Source of the DNA: Tautonia marina
Lineage (GTDB): Bacteria > Planctomycetota > Planctomycetia > Isosphaerales > Isosphaeraceae
NCBI RefSeq assembly: GCF_009177065.1
Contig: NZ_WEZF01000010.1
Location: forward strand, 62,001 to 126,000
Length of the DNA stretch: 64,000 nt
Reading direction: 5' to 3'
Below the pieces are notes generated by a model. It saw only the letters and a program-made list of their open reading frames with translations. It was not told the origin of the DNA and did no database searches. Below, piece by piece: positions 24,050 through 37,264 of the stretch (position 1 is its first letter; each line of letters starts with the position of its first letter). A program made the translations under genes and the position numbers.

Positions 24050-25962
24050 GACGGCCGCTCCTCAAGCAATGCGGCCAGGGCCTCCGCCTCGCCCTCAAGA
24101 AACCCGCCACGCCTTAATGAGAGACCGTGCGCCAGGTTGACCATTCCGCCTAGCTCCAGAAGGCACCAAATTTTCGATCCCTGCTTGTAGTTTGGGACAA
24201 GAAGGATGGCGTTATAGGCGACCGCGAATTGGAGGACTCGTGCCAGATCGGGGTAATTCTTCGCTAGATTCTCGAACTCCTCCTGCGATATGCCGTAGGA
24301 ATTCGGTGTAAGCCATCCGTTCGGCTCCTGCGTGACTTCCACGCACCGCTTGCCAATCCAGGTGACGAGCTGCCTAACCTCCTGGAAGTACGGAAACGAC
24401 CATTTATTGATGATCCATTCGGCCCGCTGCCGAAGTAGCCGGCTCTGTGTCCCTGCGCTGAGTTGAGGCCCCTTCGATCGGATTACCTGCGTGGCCACTG
24501 TCTCAACCAGGACTGCCGACAGCTGTAGGAACAGCTCGGCATTTTCAGAGCTGGAATCGCAGAGATCGTCGATCCCGAAATAGAAGGGGCGATTGTATCG
24601 GTGCAGGAGATGGAGCTTGGCCGCCTCGTGTACGTCCGAGTTCGCAGCGATAGGGCGAGAGGGCTCCGGGTCCGTCTCGAAGAGAGTCGCGACTTTTTTC
24701 CTCCGCCGATCGTAGCGATGCAAGAGCACCATCAGCATCGCGAGGCGAACATCCGGCGGGACGGCACGCCCGCCCGAGCGGAAGCTGTCAACTTCTTTCT
24801 CGAATTCCTCACGCCGTGAATCCGTCACCCTTAGCCGTCGCTGAGCGGCGTTGACCATCTCACCGTACTCGCGCAAGGCGGATGGGCTGATCGATTCCTC
24901 TTGATCACTCAGCAGGTCAGAGAGGACGATCAGCCGCCTCGGCCCCAACAAGGAGTGCTTCTGGAGGTACCGTCCGGCCATGTCTTTCGCCATTCGCCGG
25001 AATGCAGTGCGCTGCTCCCTCCTGGGGCCACTGCTCTGGAGCAGTACGATTTCGATGTCGCGACCGGCAGTCAGGCCGGGAAAATCCGCCTCGGCCCGAT
25101 CTTCGGTGACCGCGTTCAAAGCCTCCTGGGGCAGGAGAATATCAAACCGCGCGATCATCCAACGGGCGATCCGCAGCTCTCTCCGAGCCAGCCAATGCTG
25201 AAGCGCCCGGAATTGGCTCGGATGTAGGACATTAGCGTCATCGAGGATGACGAGGGGAAGGAGCGACAACGGCGAGGTGGCATCGTTCTGAGGGACGACC
25301 TCGATCCGGTCGATCACGTCGAAGGGGCGATAAGCACCGGTCACCGCCGGGCTGAGGTCTTCCTCTCGGGGCGCTATGAGAGCTCCGACGATCTCGTAAG
25401 CGGCTGCCTCTACCTCTCTAGCCCTCGCCAGTACCCCCTCGGCGTCCGGCCCTCCGATAGCATCAACCGCCGTCTCCGCGTCCGAGCGGGGAACTATGCG
25501 TATCCGCGAAGCCGAAACGCCCTCCGACGCTAAATGGCGAAACCATGCCAGCACCGCTCTGGCCTGAACAAAGGTTGTCAGCAGGCCGATCTTCAAGGTT
25601 TCGTTATAAGGAAATTCCCAGAAATCCCGATAATCCGTCTCCATGGTGAGACGACAGCCGATCACCGCGGGCCGGTCATCGACGATCCCTCCACATTCCA
25701 CCAGCGCCCCTGCCAGAGACTGGTATCCCGACGAGCTCCGGTTGCGCAGCAGGGCGGTAAGGGTCGGATACTCGAAGAGTCTCGCCAGGGTGGTCTTGCC
25801 GCTGCCGGGCGTCCCCTGCATGAACAGCAGGCGATCGTAGAGCGTTCCCGCCTGACCGCGGCCGCGCAGGAAGAATGTGACGGGCTCCGGGCTTACCACC
25901 GCCAGGAAGGCCTCATCGTCCCGTAGGTATTCGCTGGCGCGTTTTAGGAACGGGTTCTCCAT
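24046..25962 (-). CDS. AAA/ORC-CDC6-like ATPase of the five-gene operon
   Basis: The 638-residue protein has a Walker A at residues 50-57 (MQGTPGSGKTTLARLFEYP) and a Walker B-like acidic pair in LVILDDANVLHP, followed by ALQHWLARRELRIARWMIAR. The region after the ATPase core is helical and ends in a winged-helix-like C-terminal domain. The overall look is of an STAND/ORC-CDC6-type ATPase rather than a helicase. It follows the phosphoribosyltransferase-like gene by 14 nt and overlaps the next gene by ATGA. In defence operons such ATPases act as switches that sense infection and turn on an effector; that role is inference. Confidence 0.75.
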   Translation of the reverse strand: MENPFLKRASEYLRDDEAFLAVVSPEPVTFFLRGRGQAGTLYDRLLFMQGTPGSGKTTLARLFEYPTLTALLRNRSSSGYQSLAGALVECGGIVDDRPAVIGCRLTMETDYRDFWEFPYNETLKIGLLTTFVQARAVLAWFRHLASEGVSASRIRIVPRSDAETAVDAIGGPDAEGVLARAREVEAAAYEIVGALIAPREEDLSPAVTGAYRPFDVIDRIEVVPQNDATSPLSLLPLVILDDANVLHPSQFRALQHWLARRELRIARWMIARFDILLPQEALNAVTEDRAEADFPGLTAGRDIEIVLLQSSGPRREQRTAFRRMAKDMAGRYLQKHSLLGPRRLIVLSDLLSDQEESISPSALREYGEMVNAAQRRLRVTDSRREEFEKEVDSFRSGGRAVPPDVRLAMLMVLLHRYDRRRKKVATLFETDPEPSRPIAANSDVHEAAKLHLLHRYNRPFYFGIDDLCDSSSENAELFLQLSAVLVETVATQVIRSKGPQLSAGTQSRLLRQRAEWIINKWSFPYFQEVRQLVTWIGKRCVEVTQEPNGWLTPNSYGISQEEFENLAKNYPDLARVLQFAVAYNAILLVPNYKQGSKIWCLLELGGMVNLAHGLSLRRGGFLEGEAEALAALLEERPS

Positions 25963-25976
25963 CCCGGTGTGCCCTC

Positions 25977-27071
25977 TTAAACGTGCCTCTGACGCCTGCG
26001 GAACAGCGGCCGCATCGCGTGCTTATCTTCGCCGCCCAGGGTCTCGGCCCAGAGCAGAGCGACCGAATTGTTCGGCGTGTTGTGCTCGAGTATTAGCGGC
26101 AGCGCACAACTACCGAACCCGAGCCGCGCATCATGGCCGCCGAGCTTCATGTGCTTGGTTTCGATTGTGTCGTCGTAATATCGATTTGTTAGCGCGACGA
26201 AATCCGGGTGGCTCCCCGCGTCGATTGGCGTGCCCTCCGGCAAGACGATTCCGAAAGAGAACTCCACGGAGTTGAACCAGCTCCCCTCGCCGTGTTCGGT
26301 GAGCGCGGCCTTCTGCCGCTCCTGCACGACGCGCTGGGCTCGGTGCGTACCGATATAATGGTGTACATTGAGCGTCCACCCGCTCTCGAAGTGGGTGGGA
26401 AGAACTTCCTGCACCTCTTTCCAAAACCTCGCCAGCTTCCCTTTCCATTTATCGCCCTCCTTGCGAAGGAGCGTCGTGCCGCTGGCGATGAAGTCGTCGA
26501 TCAGGAATATGGAGGAGAATCTCGCCGACTTGTCTTCGGCCCGGAGGTCGTCGAGCAGGTCATCCCACTTCTCCCGATTGATCCTCGGCGCGGTAACTAC
26601 CTGCTCGTTGCTGATCGTGCCCGCGTTCGCCCTCCTGAAGACATCAATCCTGGCCCCGTCGCTCAGTTCGACGAACAGAGTCTGCCGCAGGAGCTTTCGA
26701 TAGAGCTTGGAGGGCTCTTCGGCGGCCCACACCCTGTATGGCGGTATGCCCAATCGCGCTGCGACGGCGTTCTGAAGCCGCCATTGCACCGTCTCAGGGT
26801 AGAAGAGCTCGACTAGATGGTTCATCTCCGACGTGCTGATATACACAAGGGAGCCGCGGATGAGCCCATAAGCAGCCTCCCTCTCGGCCGGGGAGAACTG
26901 CTGGATCCAGTCCGCCAGGGATTCGATAAACCTCATCCCGGCCAGGAAATCCTGGTAACCGTCGTATTTCATCCGTGACATCAATCGCAGCCAGTCGAAC
27001 TCCTGGCGTGAGCGATCGGTGTCCCACCCCATGATCTCGCTTAGCCGGCCGAGGATGAAATCCTGGTTCAT
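25977..27071 (-). CDS. phosphoribosyltransferase-like protein of the five-gene operon
   Basis: The ATG at 27071 lies in an ATGA overlap with the SIS-HAD stop, giving 364 residues; the frame is open further upstream, but only inside that gene. The PRPP-binding loop is clear at residues ~188-201: IFLIDDFIASGTTLL (acidic pair, then G-T-T), as in type I phosphoribosyltransferases. A long N-terminal helical region precedes it and an alpha/beta C-terminal region follows it. Type I PRTases exchange PRPP with a base or another acceptor. The long extra domains and lack of a known hood domain set it apart from purine or pyrimidine salvage enzymes. The acceptor is unknown. Confidence 0.8.
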   Translation of the reverse strand: MNQDFILGRLSEIMGWDTDRSRQEFDWLRLMSRMKYDGYQDFLAGMRFIESLADWIQQFSPAEREAAYGLIRGSLVYISTSEMNHLVELFYPETVQWRLQNAVAARLGIPPYRVWAAEEPSKLYRKLLRQTLFVELSDGARIDVFRRANAGTISNEQVVTAPRINREKWDDLLDDLRAEDKSARFSSIFLIDDFIASGTTLLRKEGDKWKGKLARFWKEVQEVLPTHFESGWTLNVHHYIGTHRAQRVVQERQKAALTEHGEGSWFNSVEFSFGIVLPEGTPIDAGSHPDFVALTNRYYDDTIETKHMKLGGHDARLGFGSCALPLILEHNTPNNSVALLWAETLGGEDKHAMRPLFRRRQRHV

Positions 27072-29020
27072 CGACCACCACGTTTCGTCGCTATGGGAGC
27101 TAATCGTAAGCCCTTGCGAGTCGTCTTCAGCCTGCGCAGATAGCCGATGGTTGCCTGTGAGCCTCGATGACCGGCGGGGGCGAGATTCCACGCCCCCTTC
27201 GGATCAGGAGATACTTCGTCAGCGCTCAGCGAGTGAGCGCTGTCCAAGAGCGCAAAGTCGTTTCCAGGCCAGCGACCTCGGTCGCCGATTCGCAGCACGG
27301 GCCTGCCGTCCCCTGCCATCTCGGCCACCCGCTCGACCGCAGTGAGTTTGGTCGTTTCCGGCGCCACGATATCAACCGAATGGCCCGATCTCAGGGCTAC
27401 AGCACCAGTGTAGCTCGAAGAGAGCAGCAGTGCATGGACGTACTCCCAGAGCGGCCCGGGAAAGACCCCGTCAGCAGGCGTCAGGGTGATCTGCTTCAAG
27501 CGGAAGGAGAAGGAAGCCAGCCGCGTGATGTATGGATCGGCTCGCATCCGGTCGGCGACTCGTTGGAGCTCGGGGCCAACTTCTTCGCGACCGTCCGGGC
27601 ACTTGTCGTCGCCTAAGGATCCAACCTCAGCACCGTTGTAATAGCCGATGATCACTTGGTCCCACAAATCTCTTGGCAGGGCCTGTTGGAGGGATCGCCG
27701 CACCGATTTCCCTCGCCCCGTCGCAATCCCGATGTATCCCCCGGCGCGAAGGAGCCGCTCGAACTCTGCGGCCATGATATCCGGCAGGGGGCCGTATCGC
27801 TCGCCCTCATGGCATAGCGTGCCGTCGTAGTCCAACGCGAGACCGCCGTAGGCGGAATCGGTCAGGGTGGAGCAGGCCAAGCGATAGGCTTCTCGCCACG
27901 AATCCAGGCGCCCGGAACGCGACAACTCGGCGACCTTCGTGCGGGCCTTTCGTTCGATGGCAAGTTGCTCACCCGGCGGCAAGCCGCTATCCTCAGACGT
28001 CAGACCTCGATAGACGTTCAGGTGGTAGATTTCCCTCCCAAACGACGGAACTCCGGGGTCCCCCGGATCGAATCCCCTCGCTCTGCCAGCACTCGCCGTC
28101 ACGAAGAAGCCCCGAGACATTGCGGCGATCGCCGCGAGATAACCGGAGTGCGACACGTCGAGCCGGACGACGGGGACATCCGGCGGCAGTAAGCCGAGCA
28201 TCGCGTCGGCAATCTGGCGATCGTCATCGCAGATGATCGCCAGAACCGCTGATTCCGGACCCCGCTTCGCAATCCAGTGGTGCCTGCCATGCGCGAAGTG
28301 CCGGTAATCGGCCACCTGGACCGACCCGACGGCGGCCTCCGTAAACTTCGATTCGATGTCGATGGCGGCTGGGAGGGTTGAGGGGCCGTGAAGGACGACG
28401 AGCGTGTTGCGGCTCCACAACTCCGCGCACCGGATGTCGATGGCCTGGGCATCCGTCCACGAGTGGTCGCAGATCAGATCGTAGAATGAGCGGGGCAGAC
28501 CTGGGTCGGCGCCGAGAGCATCGGCGTAAGCGCGGGCGAGAAGGACCGAGAACGCCAAGAGGGAATTCACAGCAAGAAAGCCGTCCTTGCCGCAGGGCGG
28601 GGCGAAATCGAAGAAGTCCACGAAGCGATACTTCGCGGCGGCATCGGCTAGCGGAGACTCTGGTGTGGCACACCATGCCATCAGACTCCTCGGCTCCGCC
28701 GAGATGAGATGGCGGAATCCTCCAAGAACGTCCGGATTCTTCCCACCAGCAGTGGGGATGAAGACCGCCAGATCGCGCAGGTCAGCCGGGGACGCTATCA
28801 GTTGGAGTGGCGTCATCGCCTGGGCGATGCGCTTGGTGTGGTGGGTGTGCAGGGCGGCCGCGAGGTGGGCGACCGTAAAAGAGCCGCCCGAGCCGACAGC
28901 GAGGAGGGGAAGGCCAGTCAAGCCGCGGAATGCCCGAACGATGCTGTCGAGCGGGTGCCTCATGGACCATTCAAAGGTGGCCGGCAGGGAATCTAGCTCG
29001 GCCGCAAAAGGTTTGCCCAC
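27068..29020 (-). CDS. SIS (sugar isomerase) - HAD phosphatase fusion, first gene of the operon
   Basis: The protein has 650 residues from a GTG at 29020. Residues ~1-340 are a double SIS domain (LLAVGSGGSFTVAHLAAALH at 39-58; VVLHGPSTLPAAIDIESKFT at ~208-227), as in GlmS/AgaS-type proteins that bind phospho-sugars. Residues ~390-630 are a HAD hydrolase of the Cof/sucrose-phosphatase class: motif I LALDYDGTL (Asp397, Asp399), motif II GIATGRG (~431-437) and motif IV GDRGRWPGND. It could isomerise and dephosphorylate a sugar phosphate. It opens the tight five-gene run, with no close gene upstream; the promoter should lie in 29021-29245. Confidence 0.85.
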   Translation of the reverse strand: MGKPFAAELDSLPATFEWSMRHPLDSIVRAFRGLTGLPLLAVGSGGSFTVAHLAAALHTHHTKRIAQAMTPLQLIASPADLRDLAVFIPTAGGKNPDVLGGFRHLISAEPRSLMAWCATPESPLADAAAKYRFVDFFDFAPPCGKDGFLAVNSLLAFSVLLARAYADALGADPGLPRSFYDLICDHSWTDAQAIDIRCAELWSRNTLVVLHGPSTLPAAIDIESKFTEAAVGSVQVADYRHFAHGRHHWIAKRGPESAVLAIICDDDRQIADAMLGLLPPDVPVVRLDVSHSGYLAAIAAMSRGFFVTASAGRARGFDPGDPGVPSFGREIYHLNVYRGLTSEDSGLPPGEQLAIERKARTKVAELSRSGRLDSWREAYRLACSTLTDSAYGGLALDYDGTLCHEGERYGPLPDIMAAEFERLLRAGGYIGIATGRGKSVRRSLQQALPRDLWDQVIIGYYNGAEVGSLGDDKCPDGREEVGPELQRVADRMRADPYITRLASFSFRLKQITLTPADGVFPGPLWEYVHALLLSSSYTGAVALRSGHSVDIVAPETTKLTAVERVAEMAGDGRPVLRIGDRGRWPGNDFALLDSAHSLSADEVSPDPKGAWNLAPAGHRGSQATIGYLRRLKTTRKGLRLAPIATKRGGR

Positions 29021-29245
29021 GGGCGATTTCCATGAATGAGCGGGTTGGCCAAGCCACCGGAATCACCGCGCCTCCGTCACGAAACCGACCGCGAAACGGC
29101 CCAGCCTCCCTCGTGATAGGTGCGTACCGATGACGTTGCATGGCCCCCGAGGCGCACTGACTCTCGGTCGGGCCGTATGGCGAATGCCTATTCTATCGAC
29201 CGTGCACGGCGAATTCTTGGGTGAAGCGGCGGGGCATCTGACTCT

Positions 29246-29280
29246 TTGACCACTAATGGCCGCAAGTTCCCTAATATAAT
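29246..29280 (+). promoter_or_regulatory. possible promoter reading toward the tmRNA-like 3' end
   Basis: TTGACC at 29246-29251 and a TAATATAAT block at 29272-29280 (containing TATAAT at 29275-29280) form a promoter-like pair, but the spacing of 20 nt or more is long. The rest of the 29021-29480 interval shows no convincing gene. The minus-strand promoter for the five-gene operon should also be here, but no clear box could be picked. Confidence 0.3.
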
Positions 29281-29485
29281 ATGCTCCGTCAATCCTCACC
29301 ACGCAGGTTCAGTTTCTCGTGCCTCCAACCCCTGTCCCGAGACTCGCCGTCAGGCCGAGTCGCAAGCCGCCATGCGGTGCCGATTAGCGGCCAAAGCGAC
29401 GTCCGCCATCGCGTTGCAACCCCAATGCAACCCAGCACGCGGGCCACGTACGCAAGTCTTTTCAGAAAATTGCTTTAAGGAAACG

Positions 29486-29515
29486 AGACGGCGGGTGCAA
29501 TTCCCGCCGCCTCCA
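29486..29515 (+). ncRNA. tmRNA-like 3' end fragment (attachment-site duplicate)
   Basis: The sequence GACGGCGGGTGCAATTCCCG folds as a T arm (GCGGG-TGCAATT-CCCGC) and is followed by the acceptor 3' strand CGCCTCC and discriminator A. It closely parallels the 3' end of bacterial tmRNA (GACGCGGGTTCAACTCCCGC in E. coli). No matching 5' acceptor strand (GGAGGCG) or tag-peptide frame is found in the preceding ~250 nt. It therefore looks like the partial copy left when an element integrates into the 3' end of ssrA. A tRNA 3' end is the alternative. A full copy should lie to the left of this window. Confidence 0.5.
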
Positions 29516-29564
29516 CTTCGCAGCAAACTGTTAACTGATGAGAGTTTGCGACAACAGGCGACGC

Positions 29565-29587
29565 AAGCCCCGGCCCCGCCGGGGCTT
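29565..29587 (+). terminator. intrinsic terminator behind the tmRNA-like end
   Basis: A perfect 9-bp stem, AAGCCCCGG / CCGGGGCTT, with loop CCCCG is followed by TGTTCGTTTT. It lies 50 nt after the tmRNA-like 3' end, where the terminator of an intact ssrA gene would sit. Confidence 0.7.
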
Positions 29588-29993
29588 GTTCGTTTTCGGA
29601 GCCTTCCTCGCCTTGGTCGTCGCCGACACGCGGTGACAGGTCGCGACCCGGGGCGCCGCCCCGATTGCAGACATCGTGCAGACAGCCTGCGGAGGCCGAG
29701 GCGAGCAGTGAGGGAAGGTTGCTCAAGGGCCTCGGCCCGGTCCTCCATGCCGATGTGGGTGGACTTGGCCGTCTCCCAGATGTCGGCGTGCCGGGCCAAC
29801 TCCTTGGCCTCCATGATCGAGGCGCCCGAGCGGACCAGCCCCGTGATGTGGCTGTGCCGCCCGGCGGTGTCATCCCCGGCCTCGAGGCAGGGTTACGTGC
29901 AGCCCAAGGGTGCTTCCTTTACTGAACTTGTCAGCACAAACAGACAAAACATAATATTTATGTCAAACAAATTGAATGAGTTTCGTGACATTC

Positions 29994-33978
<3,985 letters not shown>

Positions 33979-33986
<8 letters not shown>

Positions 33987-36921
33987 GGTCGTGTCCCTCC
34001 TCGGAGTCCCGAGCCGAATCGCCCAGGGCGACCCGCTGCACCTCGTCGACGCAGCGGAGCATGGTCGCCCCGTAGTAGGGGTTGCGAGGCTGCTCGCCGG
34101 CCTGAAGCCAGGCGGCGCCCCGGCCGTCGAAGGCCATCGGGCAGTGCATCCGGTAGACGTCCCCGCCGATCTCGGGGGCGAAGGTCTCAAGAATGACCGG
34201 CATCTCCTCGGACAGGAGAGCAAAGCCGGCCCGCAACGGCTCAATTCCGGCTGCGCCGGCCATCCGGTCAATGGCCGTCCGCAAGTTGGCTTGCTCGCGT
34301 TCCCAGGTCTCTCGGGCCTCGCTTTCTAGGGCCGACGCATCGATGCCGGCCAACGCCCGGTCGAGTGCCCCGGCCGCCTCGCCGGCGCGAGCCGGGTCGT
34401 CTGAGGCCAGGGTGTCCTGGGCCTGAAGGTAGGCGTTCCAAAGTGCCTTCAATTGCTCCCGGAACGCAGGGGGGGCCTCGACCGGCCGGGGGCCGACCGT
34501 CTCGGCCGGCGGGCCGTCCCAGATCAGCGAGGTGTCGGTGGCGCAGGTCAGCATCGTTGCGCCGAAGTAAGGGTTCCGCACCGCTCCATCGGCCTGGAGC
34601 CAGGCGGCCCCTTTGTTGTCGAAGGCCATCGAGCAGAAGTGCTGAGAGATTGGCCCGACGGATGTTGGCAACCCAAAGGACGAGACAACGGTCAGCATGG
34701 TTTCGGACCACGACTTGAAGCCGCCTCGGAGTGCCTCAAGGTCGTTGGCCTGCTGGAGAGGCTCGATCGCCGCGAGCAGTTCGCCCCGGGTAGTCATCCA
34801 GGCGTCGTGCGCTTCCCCCTCCAGCAGCGTCATGTCGATTGACGAGAGTGCCTCCTCGGCCTGATCGACCGCCGATCGGGCGCGGTCGGGATCGTCGCCG
34901 GCAAGGGCTTGCTGGGCGTTCTGGTAAGCGTTCCAGAGGCCGGTAAGCTGCTCCCGGAAGGTATTGGAGACGTCGAACGGGCCGTTGGCCAGCAGTGTGC
35001 CAGGGTCATCGGTCACACCGAAGCGGTCGCGGAGTCGCCCGATGTCGGTCATTAATTGCCCGACGGCGTCTCGGATCCGGCGGTCGCTGGCGGCCCAACG
35101 GCCCTCGACAGCGTCGTTGCGGAGCTGCATCGCCAGCTCCTTCCAGAGCATCGCGGCGTGCCCGTCGAGCTTCTCGGCATCGACCCCGGCAATCGCCTGC
35201 TCGAGGGACTGGAGGGCGGCTCGCATCGCCTCGCGGTCGCCGGAGTCCATTGCGGAAGCCGCCTCACCGGCCGCCGAGAGGACCCGGCCGAGCTGCCCGG
35301 CGACGGAGGGCGGTAGCGCCAACTGATCCCCGCCGCCGTCCGAACCAGCATCGGCCATCGCTCCTTCGGGGTTCATCATGCTCGGCTTCGCGGCGATCTG
35401 CAGGGCACTGTCGAGCTTGAAGTTCCCCTGAGTAACGACTCGTTCTCCCTCCTCCAGACCGGCCCGGACGATGTAGGAGTCACCGGCTCGGGGTCCGAGG
35501 ACGATCTCGCGGCCCTCGTAGGTTGGCCTGTCGGCGTTGGGCCGCTCAACGTAAACAACCGCCCGGGTGCCGGTCTTGAGTACGGCCGAGGCGGGCACCA
35601 CGAGCGGCTCGGCCGACTCGTCGGCCGCGGCCGCGGCCGAGACGTAGCCGAGCGTCTCGGTCCGCACCAACGGCATGCCGCAGACGTCGCAGTCACCGGC
35701 GATGTCCTTCACCACTCCCGGGTGCATCCGACAAATCCATTTCCCCACCAGCGCCGCGTCCATCACCCGCCCGGCCGTGGCGACCTGGGCTCGCACGACG
35801 GCACGGACGAACATGTCGGGCTTGAGCTTGCCGCTCGGGTTCGGCACGTTGACCCTCACCTTCACCGTGCGGGTGGCGGCGTTGAGGACCGGGTCGATGA
35901 AGGCGATCGTCCCGGTGAAGACCTCGCCCGGGTAGGCCTCGCTGGTGAACTCGACCTCCTGGCCATAGCGGAGCCAGGGCAGATCCGATTCGTAGGCGTC
36001 GAGCTTGACCCAGAGGCGGGAGAGGTCGGAGATCGTGTAGATGCGGGTCCCCGTCTCGACGTAGGCCCCTTCCTGGAGGTTCTTCTGAATGACGATGCCA
36101 GACATCGGAGCGTAGATCGTCAGGTGGTCCGACGGTTCCTGCTGGGCCTCGATCTCCTGAATCTGCGCCTCGGTCAGTCCCCAGAGCCGGAGCTTCTCGC
36201 GGGCCGACTCCAGCAGCCGCTCGGCCCCAAGCACGCCGGAGGACGACCGCCGCTCCTGGGCGGCCTGGCGGGCTCGGATCAACTCGGCCTGGGCGGAATA
36301 CAGCTCGGGGCTGTAGATCGAAACCAGGTGGTCCCCCTCCTGCACCTCGACGCCGGTGTAGTCCACGAACAGCCGATCGAGCCGGCCGGGGACCCAGGCG
36401 GTGATGTAGCCGAGTCGAGTCTCGTCGTAATCCACCTTGCCGACCATGCGGACGGTGGCCGTCACATACCGCCGCTCAACGGGCTCGACTTTCAGGTCGA
36501 GCAGTTCGCGGGCCTCCCGGCTGATGGAGACCTCGCGGAGGCCCTCGGCCTCCTCGCCGCCGTCGTCGGTGGCCGGGATGAGATCCATGCCGCAGAGCGG
36601 GCAGTCGCCGGGGTTGGGCTGGCGGATCTGCGGGTGCATCGAGCAGGTCCAGACGGTCGCCGCTGAGGCCCCCGGAGACGCCGCCCCAGCCTCTCCACCA
36701 CCATCGCCGCCTCCCTCGGGGGCCAGCAGCGATCGGCCAAGACCGATACCAATGCCCAGCGCCGCCAGTACGACGACTGACGTCACCAGGCCGCCTGCCA
36801 GCCGAGAGACTCGACCCGAGCGACGGGATGGATTGGGGGATTGCGACGGGGTCGGAGGCCCGGACAGGGCCGGGGCGGCGCGGTCGGGCGACGGCTCGGA
36901 TTTGGAGACATGTGCAGACAT
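33979..36921 (-). CDS. CusB-type efflux adaptor with metal-binding and DUF3347 domains
   Basis: The protein has 980 residues. An N-terminal membrane anchor (VTSVVVLAALGIGIGLGRSL) is followed by a heavy-metal-binding domain (WTCSMHPQIRQPNPGDCPLC, ~residue 95) and the HlyD/CusB core (for example YAPMSGIVIQKNLQEGAYVE). A second metal-binding domain (WICRMHPGVVKDIAGDCDVC, ~400) and a beta-barrel end follow. The C-terminal half (~540-960) carries a degenerate helical copy plus two clear DUF3347-like copies, each opening with FREQLT/K-LWNAY and containing a FCSMAF or HCPMAF Met/Cys motif. This is about twice the length of ordinary CusB. It links the pump to the outer-membrane channel and probably hands over Cu/Ag ions. 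Confidence 0.9.
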
Positions 36922-37264
36922 GGGTTACCTCCCGCACGCCCGAGTGGGCGTTCGATCGATCGGGGCGGGCATCGAGACAAGGGCGGCCATCGCAGAGACG
37001 AAAATCAGGTCGATCGGGACGATAAACCGATCAATTTTTTCAAATGGTCGTGGCAAGGCCTGTGAAGCAAAGGCACCGGGACAGTCCCCAGGCGCGACCC
37101 ACCGCCGATCGAGCCGGCCGGCACAACTCGGGCATCCCTCGTGCGGGGCTCAAACACACAGCGAGGGACACCATCGGGCCGACCGGACCCGGGGCGACGG
37201 TGGGCCGCCCCGGGGACCGTCCCCGGATCGGCGGCCGGGGAATGCCCGGCCGCCGACGGTCGGG
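36922..37264. other. intergenic region before the efflux pair
   Basis: No gene is seen. It contains an inverted repeat GATCGG...CCGATC followed by AATTTTTTC (about 37010-37040), which could be a terminator reading + or a regulator site. A very GC-rich stretch follows, with two copies of GCCCCGGGGACCGT (about 37210 and 37270, the second inside the next gene's end). The promoter of the adaptor-pump pair is probably in the first ~100 nt upstream of 36921. Confidence 0.4.

Larger units (their letters stand above)
29475..29880 (-). pseudogene. decayed tyrosine recombinase (integrase) C-terminus
   Basis: On the minus strand, from about 29873 down, the sequence reads RHSHITGLVRSGASIMEAKE, then LARHADIWETAKSTHIGMED, the box II region of a tyrosine recombinase. 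The Arg of RH and the ...LARHADI His are kept, but the catalytic Tyr position (normally YTH) is Ser (AKSTH), and the frame breaks upstream and near 29700. A second frame continues the typical tail, ending EAAGIAPAVSFP. That tail is the reverse-strand translation of the tmRNA-like T arm, as seen in integrase genes that run into their own att site. No start or N-terminal part remains. Confidence 0.65.

Noticed and set aside
29287-29516. A complete tmRNA gene ending at the T-arm/acceptor fragment
   Set aside because: No 5' acceptor strand pairing with CGCCTCC and no tag-peptide reading frame were found upstream within a normal tmRNA length; only the 3' end is supported.
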